From positions 434,632-498,631 of the forward strand of contig JAGQDJ010000044.1 of assembly GCA_022885665.1 (NCBI GenBank): a stretch of 64,000 nucleotides of DNA. Reading direction: 5' to 3'. Below the pieces are notes generated by a model, which saw nothing but the letters and a program-made list of their open reading frames with translations, was not told where the DNA came from and ran no database searches. The translations under genes and the position numbers were made by a program. Below are positions 13,415 to 23,587 of this stretch, piece by piece; the stretch's first letter is position 1, and the number at the start of each line of letters is the position of its first letter. The stretch comes from Triops longicaudatus (Eukaryota > Arthropoda > Branchiopoda > Notostraca > Triopsidae).

Positions 13415-16400
13415 TCACACAAAAAACTCGAATTTGTTCGCCAGCTGATATTCGACCTCCGCGTTGTTATACATTTCAATGTTCTAGGAAAAATTTAACA
13501 GTAACGACAACTCCTTGATCCTAAAGTGAAACTTACCAGCTGAATATCCTTGGCTAGATCTTCTAGCTGTTTTTCGTGAGCCTTCTGTAACTTTTCTTTT
13601 TCTTTCGCTTGTCTCATCGCAGTAGTCTTTCGTTCCTCAATAAACTTCTTGGTATTGTTCTGGTTCTTTTCTCTCAACCTTCGCTCTTTCTCTGCTTTAT
13701 TGCGTAAAGTCTTATCGTTCGCCACTTCTTTAGCCGTTTCTACAGCGACGCGGGCTTGTTTGGCTTTCAGGTCCTTATTCTCCCTAAAATCCGTTCAAAA
13801 CCACTTGAATATTGTCATACACAGTCCGAGCAAACAAGAACATGCACTTTACCTTTCGTTCTTAGCTTCTAGTTGCTTCAACTGATTGGCTTGAGCAGCC
13901 TGCATCAACGTTTTCAGAATATCTTGCTGGGCCTCGAGTTGTTCTTTCAATAACTGCCATTCTTCTCGCAAATGGCGACCAACAAGCTCAGACCATTCTT
14001 GGGCTTGCTCTCCAACCACTTTTTTCACCGCAGCATCGCTGACGAGATCTTCTTTCCTATAAAGAAATTTATGACGAGCTTAGCGAAGAGCTTTGAAGGA
14101 GATACGGTCATAGTTAGATAATAGCAAACTAATAATGGCTGCTCACTTTTTCCCCTTGATTAACCGTTCAATAGTAGCCAATTGAGATTTTTGCACGGCC
14201 AGCTTTTCTTTCTGTTGACGTTTGCGCATCACTTCCATATCTTTCTGGTGCTTTTTAGTGGCTTTTCCAAAGCCCTTATCGCCACGTAAGGTCTCCAGCG
14301 TGACAGGTTCGAATTTAAGTTCCTCTACATAGGAATGGAACTATTGAGAGGTTCATCAGAACTCTGGATAAAGGTACCTCGTTTTTCTTCTTCAACCACC
14401 GAACTTTTAGGGCCAGATTTCGAGGAGTCCGCCTCCTCTATTCCAATTTGCTTCATTTGTTCGTTGCGCTTCTCTTGCATATTCATAAAAGCGCGTGGAT
14501 CCGACAAGGCATCCATTAAACCTTTTCGTTTTCAACAGACGATAATATCCTGTGGTTAACTGTAGAGCCTTTTAGCTTGCATTACCTCCTAAGCCGTCGG
14601 GCACATAAATCTTCAGTTCAATGTTGCAGAAAAGCATAGGTAAGCTCATCGGAAAGTTGGCTTCTGTTCTTAACGATATATGACGGTAACCAGCTTGCAA
14701 ACCGTCCAAGGGTAAGATTCGCTGACCAAGCAACTTCCCGTTTTCATCGTATACACCAAACCTTAGAACTGCCAAGTCCGGTAGCACAACCTGTTTTAAT
14801 ACATCGTAAAAGTTGGCGTAAAAGAATCGTAACGCCGCAGAACTTTTTATTTACTTTGCGGAACAGGAAAGGCTCTTCGTTATAAACAGGATTGAGACCG
14901 TTCGCGGGGACGAGACGCGTTCGGAACTCCTTGCGAATGGTATCCGTTGGTAAACCGTACATGTCAACCTCAACGTACGTGCCAACTTTCTTATCGGACA
15001 AAAACTGTCCAGCGATCACCTTTGATAATCGAAATAAAAATAAAAAATAAATAATTAAATCGGAAGTTGGAAATTAATTTGTGGTTAATGAGCAAGGAAT
15101 TAACAATTAACTAAGCCAATTGTGTTACCTGTACAGTGCATTGTGCAGCAATTACTCCATCGACGGGTGATTCTGCGAAAGGATCAAAGCTACGATCTGG
15201 CCGACGCATGAAATCTGGCTTCAGTAGATACCCACAATTGCCATTGTACTCGAATTTCCCTTGATTTAGCTGGAAGGGCAGATCAGGTGTTTGGAAATTC
15301 AGTGACACCATTTGACAGCCCGCATTCCAAAACACCTGAAACAATAAATAACTACGAGTAACCGTACAACGTTCGGTAGTGTTCTTACCTGGGGCATGTA
15401 GTTAGACGAATCAGCTCGAGTTCCCTTCGGGTAAATACGACTCATTTGGCGTTTGTTGTAGTTAACGAACTCCACAGAAGAGGTTTTAAGGTAGTTCAAG
15501 CCAGTGGTTTCCGCAAAAGACGACATGTTATGGTGAACGTTCTTTTCTATGAAAAGTGAATGTAAATTTAAATCGGATAGTTCGAGCAAAGAAACACGTG
15601 AGTCCTAAAAAGCTAACTAAACGGGCAAAAATTGGAACAGACTTGAAAAAGTGGTGGGAGAAAAATAGAAAAAAAAAATAGAAAAATCCCAGCCAACATG
15701 CCACACACTCACTCTCGGCATTTTCAAAGCTCTGGAACTTGACTGGTTGGGCATAATTAATCATGGAAGAAAGCCAGGGGTGCACATTAGTAGTTGAACC
15801 CGAGTACTGAATGGGTGCAGCTTCTCCATCTGCAGTAGCAGCGGGATTGGCATCAGCGACAGGCACCTCTTCTTCAGCCTATAACACGTGTTTCCAGCCA
15901 ACAATCATCCAAAGGCATGCATTACAAAAAGACAAGAAAGAAAGAAAAAATTCATGGATCCGTTATGAAATATGTACAAGTCATGCCCGTGCCGTGAAAC
16001 GCTTAGCGGAACACAATCCTGATAGTGGTGTCGTGCAAGTGTAACGACTTTGATGAATTACCCCCAGCCACTTCAAAGCCCTGGAATTTCACGGGTTCCG
16101 CATAATTTACGAGACTAGATAGCCAAGGATGAACTTGACTGGTCCCGCCTTTGTACTCGTACAACTGAAAGACTTTCTCGTCAAAACTCAACGAACGAGG
16201 CTCAAGAGTAACCGAATCTAGTTCCTGTAAGCACATAATACTTTCAAAACGCTTTCTAGTTGGAGTTCTTTGTTGTTTGTCTTTCAAACTTATAAGGTGA
16301 TCAAAGTTCACAGGAAGATATGTTGACAAAAGAATTTAAAATGAGCGCGAAACAAAAGGAGCTTGCCTTCTTTTCCTCTGGAATTGTCGCAGCTGGTGCG

Positions 16401-19400
16401 GACGCATCTTCTTTTTCTTCATCGTCTGTAATAACAAACTGTCCTTGACGGAACAATTCCAACTCTTGCTTTTCCACTTCTGGTTTTAGGCGCTTGTTCT
16501 TAATGAGAATTTTGCGTTTCAAAGCATTCGGGGACGGCAAGCAAACACCAGGATCCAACTGCAGAAAAGAGACATATAGTTTAACAACAACATTTACAGT
16601 TTTCACAACGGAGGATATAAAAGTATTCTTTATACCGGAAAATCAGGCAACGGCTCTTTTAGCAAAAGGTCCCCGAAAATTTCGTCGCAGTACTTGGCTA
16701 GTTTATATTGCTGCGCTTTGCAGCAATGGTTTTCGAAGGATAAAATAACCGGGTAATCTGAAGTCACAAAAGCGCAGTCACGTATAGCGTAGATAACATC
16801 CTAGTATTTTTTATAAGAAAATTATCTATGAGTATAATAAAAGGGCTTGTTATACTTTGAACAAGATTTCAGTGCACATAGCTTTGCCGTGTGTAATGAT
16901 CGGTTCTTCGTCGCTGCCTTTACCATCCCAACAATCTAATTCAACGCACCTAGAGGACAACAGAGATAATATAAAAAGTTTTCCCGAAAGATGCTCAGAA
17001 ACAGAGGCACGGAGGTGGAAGTAATTGTTTACTCCTGAAACACTCTAATAATGAGACGCTACTTCCGTTACCTACAACCCGCCAGCAGGGTCTGACGGTA
17101 CATTTCCACAGAAGATTTTCCACCAAATTGTCTTCCGCTGAGATACGTGTTGTGAGACGAATTGATATAGTAATGGGACAAAGGTTGATCCATATCCATA
17201 TAAATATCCAAGTTTTCCAACCAAACGGGAGCATTGTCGTCTGACATTAAATAACGAATAAATCCGTCTTTGCTCAGTCGACCTACGTATTTTTATTTTA
17301 GTTTATTGTATAACACTTCGTCGCTTAAATATCTTACGATGTACTCTGTTTTCCTTCTCTTGTTCATAAGTTTCTATAATTTCTGTAGCGCGCTTCTCGT
17401 TATACAAAGGATAAAGAATCTCGTTGAGTCTCGGGTCACGTTGCTTTTCGTTAAGAAAATCGATAAAGGCATACAGGTTTATGGTATCCGATTTCCCTTT
17501 GGTGCTAGTCAACAGGAAGATAAAACAATCACATTAATGCTACCATAACGGCGTTCGTGTATACTTACATCGACTGGAAAAGTTCTTCGATATCATTTCG
17601 AGGGCAAATCTTATGATAGAGCGTGTAGAACTTCTCAAACGTGAAAGCCTCTTTGTCTATAGCGTCACCCTGGATCGTTGCGAGATTTTACGACTTAATA
17701 AAATAAATATTTGTAGTAAAGTGTTGTACCTTGCCGCTTGGTAATTCCAGATCAGCCAAACATTGGTAGACAAGTTTTTCGGTTTTTCCTGATGCGAAAG
17801 TCCGGGCAATAACCTTGACAGGAACTTTGCCGCTGACGTCGACTTGAAAGCAGAGTCGCATCCAACTAGATAATTTACAACTTGTTAGCTAGTCACCAAG
17901 GATAATGGTACTCTTTCCAACAGTAAGCTTAACTAAAGGTTAAGTGGCATGTACAAGGTACTCGACCGTGCATTGTTTATGGTCATTTAAAATGAATGCA
18001 GGAATCAAATGATCTCCGGGACACAGAAAATTGCTAGAAGAAGCGTTCAAGTATAGGCAAAACTTCCTTCACATGCGCCTTACTAAAGTAGCATTCCTGA
18101 CGGACTTCTCTTATTTCTTATTGACTACAATAACCCCGAATTCAGCGCTTTGGTAGTTTGGTATAGAGCCACGGAAGTGCCTTCAGTAATTTTCTACTCT
18201 TTTATCTTCAATAAGAAAAAGGCGCTACCAGTCCTTTTCTGTTTTCGAAAGTTAACCTGAAGTTATGAAAAGCTGACCTTAATTTTTCTTACAGCATTTT
18301 ATGCTATTTTACAAAGGTCTCATTGTACTCCATGTGCTAGAAAATCCCTGAAATTTAACCCTTTTCTAATAGTGCTTTTACACATCCAGAATTCATTTTT
18401 TTTTTAGTAATTCGCTGTTGCAAGTTGTGAGCCTTTTTCGCAGCTCCCTCACGGTATCTACTCGGTAGAACCCATGCGGTTCGTTGCTTTGCATAAGCAT
18501 AAAGAAGAGGATTACTGAAGTGCCGAAGTTTCGAGATAAAGTGTTACGTGCAGCTGAATTACTTGAAAAAACGATCGCATTGATTGCGTCACATCTATTC
18601 TTTGAAAAGAAATTCATAATGTCTTGAATGAAGGAAGTTCTACTTATTATGTGCGCCCTTTTTGCAGTAGAACGAACGGAAAAGCTCTATTCAGGTTTCT
18701 ACGCTACACGCGTCCTTCTGCCGGACTGATTCAATACAACGATGACGGAGAGGCAGAAATGAGGGGAAAGCGGAAACTTTCGTTTTGCGCTGTACGTACT
18801 GTTTTCTGAGAATAGTAGAGGGACAAACATTGATAATTTTGTTGTTATTAGTGATAGCACGCATTCCTTGCTGCCAAGTCTGAAACGAGAATGCAATCAA
18901 AAGATTGTGTAGATTTCTACCATGCACGTGTTATTCGTTAATAATCCCCTCTCAGAATTTCTTCCAATGAAAGAGTCACACAAATAGCGAAATGTCGACA
19001 TGCTTCAAATGGTTTCTTGAAGGCATATTGTGAAATGCAACACAAAAGTCAAACGAATGACACAATACATAAAGGTCAGCAAAATTTCTGTCACTAGCCG
19101 ATAAAAACTTACTGTTTTAATAAACAAGTACTGGGACAGATATTATTGGCTTTGATATTGTGTGTAATTTTTCGCAAGCCTTCCAGCCAACCCTAGAAAA
19201 ATCCCATTTTTAAGACCAAAAGTATCGCGTGGCTAAAACTGCAACGTTTGGAAAGAAAATTCCACTTATTTTTTGCTCTGTTAAAAAGTATGTTTAATCC
19301 CTGTACAGAAGCTACTAAAAATACTGCATAGAGAACGCAAAACCCGTACCTTCGCGTCTTCGCTAGTAGAACAAATCACGTGAAGGTAATTAATGTTGAC

Positions 19401-20397
19401 CATATCTAAGCCACTACAGATGGTTAGTGATTTTTCTTCCAGATCTTGTCCATGTTTAGCAACCAGCTGATTAAGTAGACGCGTATCCTGTAGATAAGAA
19501 TAAGCGTAGTGTAGGATTAGCATTTTTTTTTTTTTTGCATCCGGTTTTATCAAACGGTAAGTGTAACGTTTAACCTTACCTTGGGTAAGCCTCCAGCTCG
19601 AATATCGCTCACTTGACTCAGTTCTAAAACATCTCCATCCTGCGAGAGAAAAAAGACTCCTGGTCGTTAATCTATGAAAAGGGCAAAGAAATTCAATTAC
19701 CCTGGCTTCGCTCTTCCAGTGAATGAAAAAACCATACTCGTCCACTTGGAAGAAACAGGCCGGCTCCAGATCAAATGTATCTTTCTCCTACACACGAAAA
19801 TAAATGTCTTCAATGAGTGATGTAGTGTAAAGCAAAACTCAGGCAAAGCGCGGTAAAATATTCCCTAGGTGACCTTTCTAAAACGAAAGGAATACATATC
19901 GGAAGTATAAGACCGAGACATGATTCTCGCCGATACAGAGGAGTTTCCAAAAAGAGAAACGTGCATTTAGCTAAAAATAACAACAGGCGTATGGCAGGAA
20001 ATGTTCTAAGAAGCAGTGCACTATCGACGAATATATAGTTTACTAATCAATACACCATGCTTCTGTGAAAGCTTTTTTCGTCTCGCAGCATTCCGCGAAG
20101 AACACCAGAACTGCTATGGGCTATAATACTTGTGAAGAAATGCCCATTGTAGGTGAATTAAAGAGTAGTGTTAGACTTTCTACATGGTAGTTAGGCTAGC
20201 TTACGGTACTTTTAGGTTAAGTACGGATACAGTGCTCTGACATAAGAACACCAACTACCATGCTAGTTTAGAAGAGGGAGGTGACAATATTTAGCAAACA
20301 CTTTGAAACTTACTTCAGTCCATTTGTCGAAACTGCACCCTTGTAACAAAGGTTCCGGTACTGGTATACGCCAGTTGAAATCAAATTTTTTGGTCAT
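13415..20397 (-). CDS. norpA: Phospholipase C beta, norpA/PLCB4 type
   Basis: PLC beta hydrolyses PIP2 to IP3 and diacylglycerol downstream of Gq at the plasma membrane; norpA is the phototransduction enzyme in flies. The 22 exons (ATG 20395-20397, stop 13415-13417) give about 1084 residues; fly norpA is close to 1095. Exons include 20314-20397, 19701-19787, 19580-19639, 19350-19487, 18800-18879, 17730-17865, 17569-17669, 17338-17504, 17072-17282, 16856-16949, 16636-16800, 16367-16558, then one of two alternatives, 15389-15546, 15129-15335, 14855-15019, 14586-14790, 14378-14521, 14157-14334, 13853-14056, 13537-13783, 13415-13483. Domain order: PH (DEYGFFIHWKSEAR), EF hands, X box (SSHNTYLSGRQ, ELDCWDGKG, ILSFENHC), acidic linker, Y box (RQMSRIYPKGTRADSSNY), C2 (DGLQAGYRHISLRTEANFP) and the long coiled-coil C-terminus of PLC beta. 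The start codon fits the norpA N-terminus (MTKKFDFNW). The protein ends in FEFFV, a possible class II PDZ ligand. I see no break in the frame. Confidence 0.97.
15713..15878 (-). other. norpA: PLC beta alternative exon A (norpA-like)
   Basis: 166 nt, entered in phase 0 and left in phase 1 (donor gtgagt). It encodes an acidic Ala/Glu linker followed by YSGSTTNVHPWLSSM and INYAQPVKFQSFENAE. It is a homologue of the exon at 16062-16224 and resembles fly norpA in this stretch. Using it gives a protein of about 1085 residues. Using both exons (329 nt) or neither breaks the reading frame, so the pair should be mutually exclusive. It spans the end of the X-Y linker and the first strand of the Y domain. 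Confidence 0.85.
16062..16224 (-). other. norpA: PLC beta alternative exon B (PLCB4-like)
   Basis: 163 nt, same phases as exon A (0 in, 1 out; donor gtaatt). It encodes a different linker (ELDSVTLEPRSLSFDEKVFQ) followed by LYEYKGGTSQVHPWLSS, LVNYAEPVKFQGFEVAG. About half of its residues align with exon A; the remainder is divergent linker. The YEYKG and FQGFEVA parts look more like vertebrate PLCB4. The upstream exon that feeds both (16367-16558) ends in a GC donor, aag|gcaagc. The intron between the two alternatives is 183 bp. Confidence 0.85.
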
Positions 20398-21494
20398 GTT
20401 TCCAGGCTGTCTGTGTAGTACAGAACGGCAAAGCTTATTACGTGACCAACAGGAATCTATACTCTGCCAGACGCAATTTACTGGAACAAAGGGAGCTCCC
20501 TGGCTTCCTTTGAGTCTTTCTTTGCGTCCTGTCTTAGTTAACTCGACAGCGACGATGACAGCTCGTCAACAGCGCTTACGTTGTTGGGAAATTGAAGTTG
20601 ACATTGTGACTTGGAATGCAAAAGCTTCGTAGTACCTGTCATGGAATTCCACGAAGAACTAAATTTCAGCCGCTGTGTGCAACCTGGCTCAAATAGGACA
20701 ACGGAAGACAAAACTACGGTTCCAAGATTCGGAGAGAAAAAACACGCAGACAACGGACTGTTATAATTGCTTTAAGTAACCAGATGTAAATGCGGCGCGT
20801 ACTGTTTTTCCCTTATTGAACTTAACAGATAGTGAGATCGGTGAAATTGGGCACTCCAACGGGAGCTCGTGCGGTGGTCCCGAGGTATACTGCTTCGTTT
20901 GTTCTCGTTTTCGTCCTTCGATCGTGACTGGAAGCCTACGAAACTTGCGCACAAGCTACAGATCGTGTAAACGGACCAGGCCACCACGTGCCAAACAACG
21001 GCCGTAAGAAAACCAATTACCGCGGCTTATCTCGTAAACCTCTGCTTCCCAACATCCGGGACAAATTATAGAAATGCAGTTCTTGTATAAACTTTTCAGA
21101 TTTACTGTAGGATGCTTCACAATTACAGGATACTTCACCCTGAAACCGGACGTAACAAACTCTCTAGAAGCATTCTTTTTGTGTTGTGCTCTACATAACA
21201 GGATTTTTTCCGCACGTGATGTATTAGCACACTTTTAAGGTTACACTACAGAAAAACCCGGAAATTCAATTAAGCGTGCATATGACAAAAGGAGTTTATT
21301 GGATCCAAAATATTCACAGATTTCAAGAGTTTGCTTGTCTTTTTTGTTTCCTGGTTAGGCATTTCCAGGAGCGGAGAGAAAGTAAATTATAAAGTATCAT
21401 AACAAATTACTTGTAAAAAGGGGTTTCCAGAATGCGAGCCACATTTAAAACCAAAACAATAAAAACTTATCCATGAACACACCTAGGTCGAACA
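20398..21494. other. Spacer between PLC beta 5' end and the cyanophycinase-like 3' end
   Basis: Both flanking genes run on the minus strand, so this should hold the PLC beta promoter and 5' UTR and the 3' UTR of the upstream gene. Short ORFs on both strands overlap without family similarity. I see no clear TATA box or other regulatory element. Confidence 0.4.
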
Positions 21495-23315
21495 CTAGTG
21501 GCGTTGCTGAGAAAGGGACACTTTTAGAGCAGAAAAGGACAACACGTGTTGTCCCGTAGTTGGCGAATCTCCATGAAATGCTTCAGCTGTTCTGCGGTCC
21601 ATTTCGACCACTAATTGTGGACTGCTTTCCCATGTCAAGGAGGTCATCCGGGAACCGAACCTGCAAACCACATGACGAAAAGCCCACACAACGTTAGATC
21701 CAAATCGTAGGATAGGAAGCATTAGGGCACAAAGAACAGTATTACTTGGAATTGAACAGCCTGGACGCTACCCTCTTAAATTCGCCTACGTGGCGTTGAG
21801 GATTCGCAGGAGAGGCAAAAATATCGTCGGTGCCCTGTGCTTCTAGGTACCACTCCTGACCTGAGACTTCGACTTTCCAAGGGGCGGGCATCACTTCTCC
21901 TATCAAACCACTAATGCTATCTAATGAGCGCTCCAATTATAGAAGGGTTACCTGTTTGCAACAACGCTTTATCCTCTTCGGTCAAATACGTCACATTGAC
22001 GCCTGTAATATCTAAATACGGCTGTGCCTGAAAAGCTGCGTCACGGACATCCACTAAGGTTACACCTCCGTGCTTGCCCAAGACCTGGTGACAGCCAAGA
22101 TTTTAATCTAGACTCGAAAGGGACACCCTTTCATACCTCGGCAAATTCATTCTCATGTCCTACGCGATATATGCCTAATCCCACTTGCTTGTCTAATCCA
22201 ATGCCACGGCCCGTACTTGTTTCCTTCGTGTCGAGCAACAAGCGGATCATCCTATATCCGATATCGTTTTGATTGATTATTACGTGCGGCAATCCTCATA
22301 AAAGCTTGACTTATCGCTTAAGTACCTGCCATGGTTCCCGTTTTCATTGAAAGAATGATCCACTATCCAGCTTTTCAATAATCCCAAGCCTTCAGCTATG
22401 TACTGAATGCCATGGAACTTGCGCATTCCGCGACGGTTAGTATTTGTAGCTCGTGAGCCATGCCTAATTAGATTAAATTAATAATCTGTTTCGATATCAC
22501 TCACCTGCCTCGACTTCCGATATTATTACATTAAAGCCTCGTAGCTATTCGCCGTCAGTGCAACAGGACCACTGCTCAAAACCATTGCTCCTGCTCCGTT
22601 TGCGCCAACCATGCCGCCTTGGTTGAACATACTTCTTACCGTCGCCCACACCAGCGTATCTACAAAACATTTCGCCATTCGTTACAAGTTTACCAGATCT
22701 GAAGCAAATACGAGCTGTTGATTTTACGCCATTTAACGGAAAAGTTTCACTCTCATGGTCAGTACCGGAAAAATAATCTTAAAAAAGGAAAAGTACCGGA
22801 GCCGTCAGCATTGCGTAACAAGCGTAAAAGCTTCGCAGGATCTCCATCTTCAATATAGATAGCATACTGCTGTCCTAACAAATCTGCTGTATCAGGATCA
22901 TTAGCACTGTCTTCGCGTGCGTCCGTCACTGGGATCCACGTAGCGTCAGCAGCATATGTTTCTTTTAGCCATTCCTGTTTAAAGAAATCACACGCTGTAT
23001 GTAACCAATTATATTTACAGAAAATGCCACTCACTTTCAAAAGAGACGCTGTTTTTTCAGCATTCTGCGATCCTGCTGTAATAAGGCCAATCTTGCAGCG
23101 GTTACGGCCGCCCTAATATCCCCAAAACCGACAAGTAACTTAAGTAAAAACACGAGATATTTCAAGCATTGGTTTATTTTACTTACACATAATTGAACGA
23201 ATCGTCTCCAGTATGCTTCAGATGTTTTGTCCACACCACCTCCTCCCAGAAGCAAGTGCTGAGCAAGGGAAGAGCTAACCAAGACGAAAAACAGCACAAT
23301 TTTTAGCGGCCGCAT
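21495..23315 (-). CDS. Secreted cyanophycinase-like (peptidase S51) protein, probably catalytically dead
   Basis: Nine exons: 23187-23315, 23035-23112, 22797-22974, 22530-22661, 22326-22463, 22137-22251, 21952-22084, 21746-21899, 21495-21660. About 406 residues. It starts with a clear signal peptide (MRPLKIVLFFVLVSSSLAQ). Family features: NRCKIGLITAGSQ, WIPVTDARED, YIEDGDPAKLLRLLR (matches the GGDQ loop), GANGAGAMVLS (matches the GTSAGA nucleophile elbow), WIVDHSFNENGNHGR (matches DQHF) and GIGLDKQ (matches GIDE). In my alignment the nucleophile Ser becomes Gly, the catalytic His becomes Ser, and the Glu becomes Lys. Exon 4 is 132 nt although 130 would keep the frame: two extra A at about 22619-22622 shift the frame between SMFNQ and GGMVG. 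That may be an assembly error, a young pseudogene, or a mis-set splice site. Family assignment is good; function is unknown. Confidence 0.75.
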
Positions 23316-23587
23316 TCCTTCCTCGTTTCACTCACACCTCTTTCCTTTCTAAAAATTTATAGGAAAACTGCTGGCTGCTTCCTCCGAGACGCCTTCCTGT
23401 AAATTTTCAGCTTTACAGAGACTGTGTACATAATCTTCGGAGTTACAAGAGTTTATCTGTATTCTGAACTGATAAGCAGGCATAAGCATACGTTGAACCG
23501 GTTTTCGGCAATAACACTGCGTTTATTATTAACTGATTTCGAGAATCTTCGTATAAACAAACATATACCAACCACCCAAGAGGTTAT

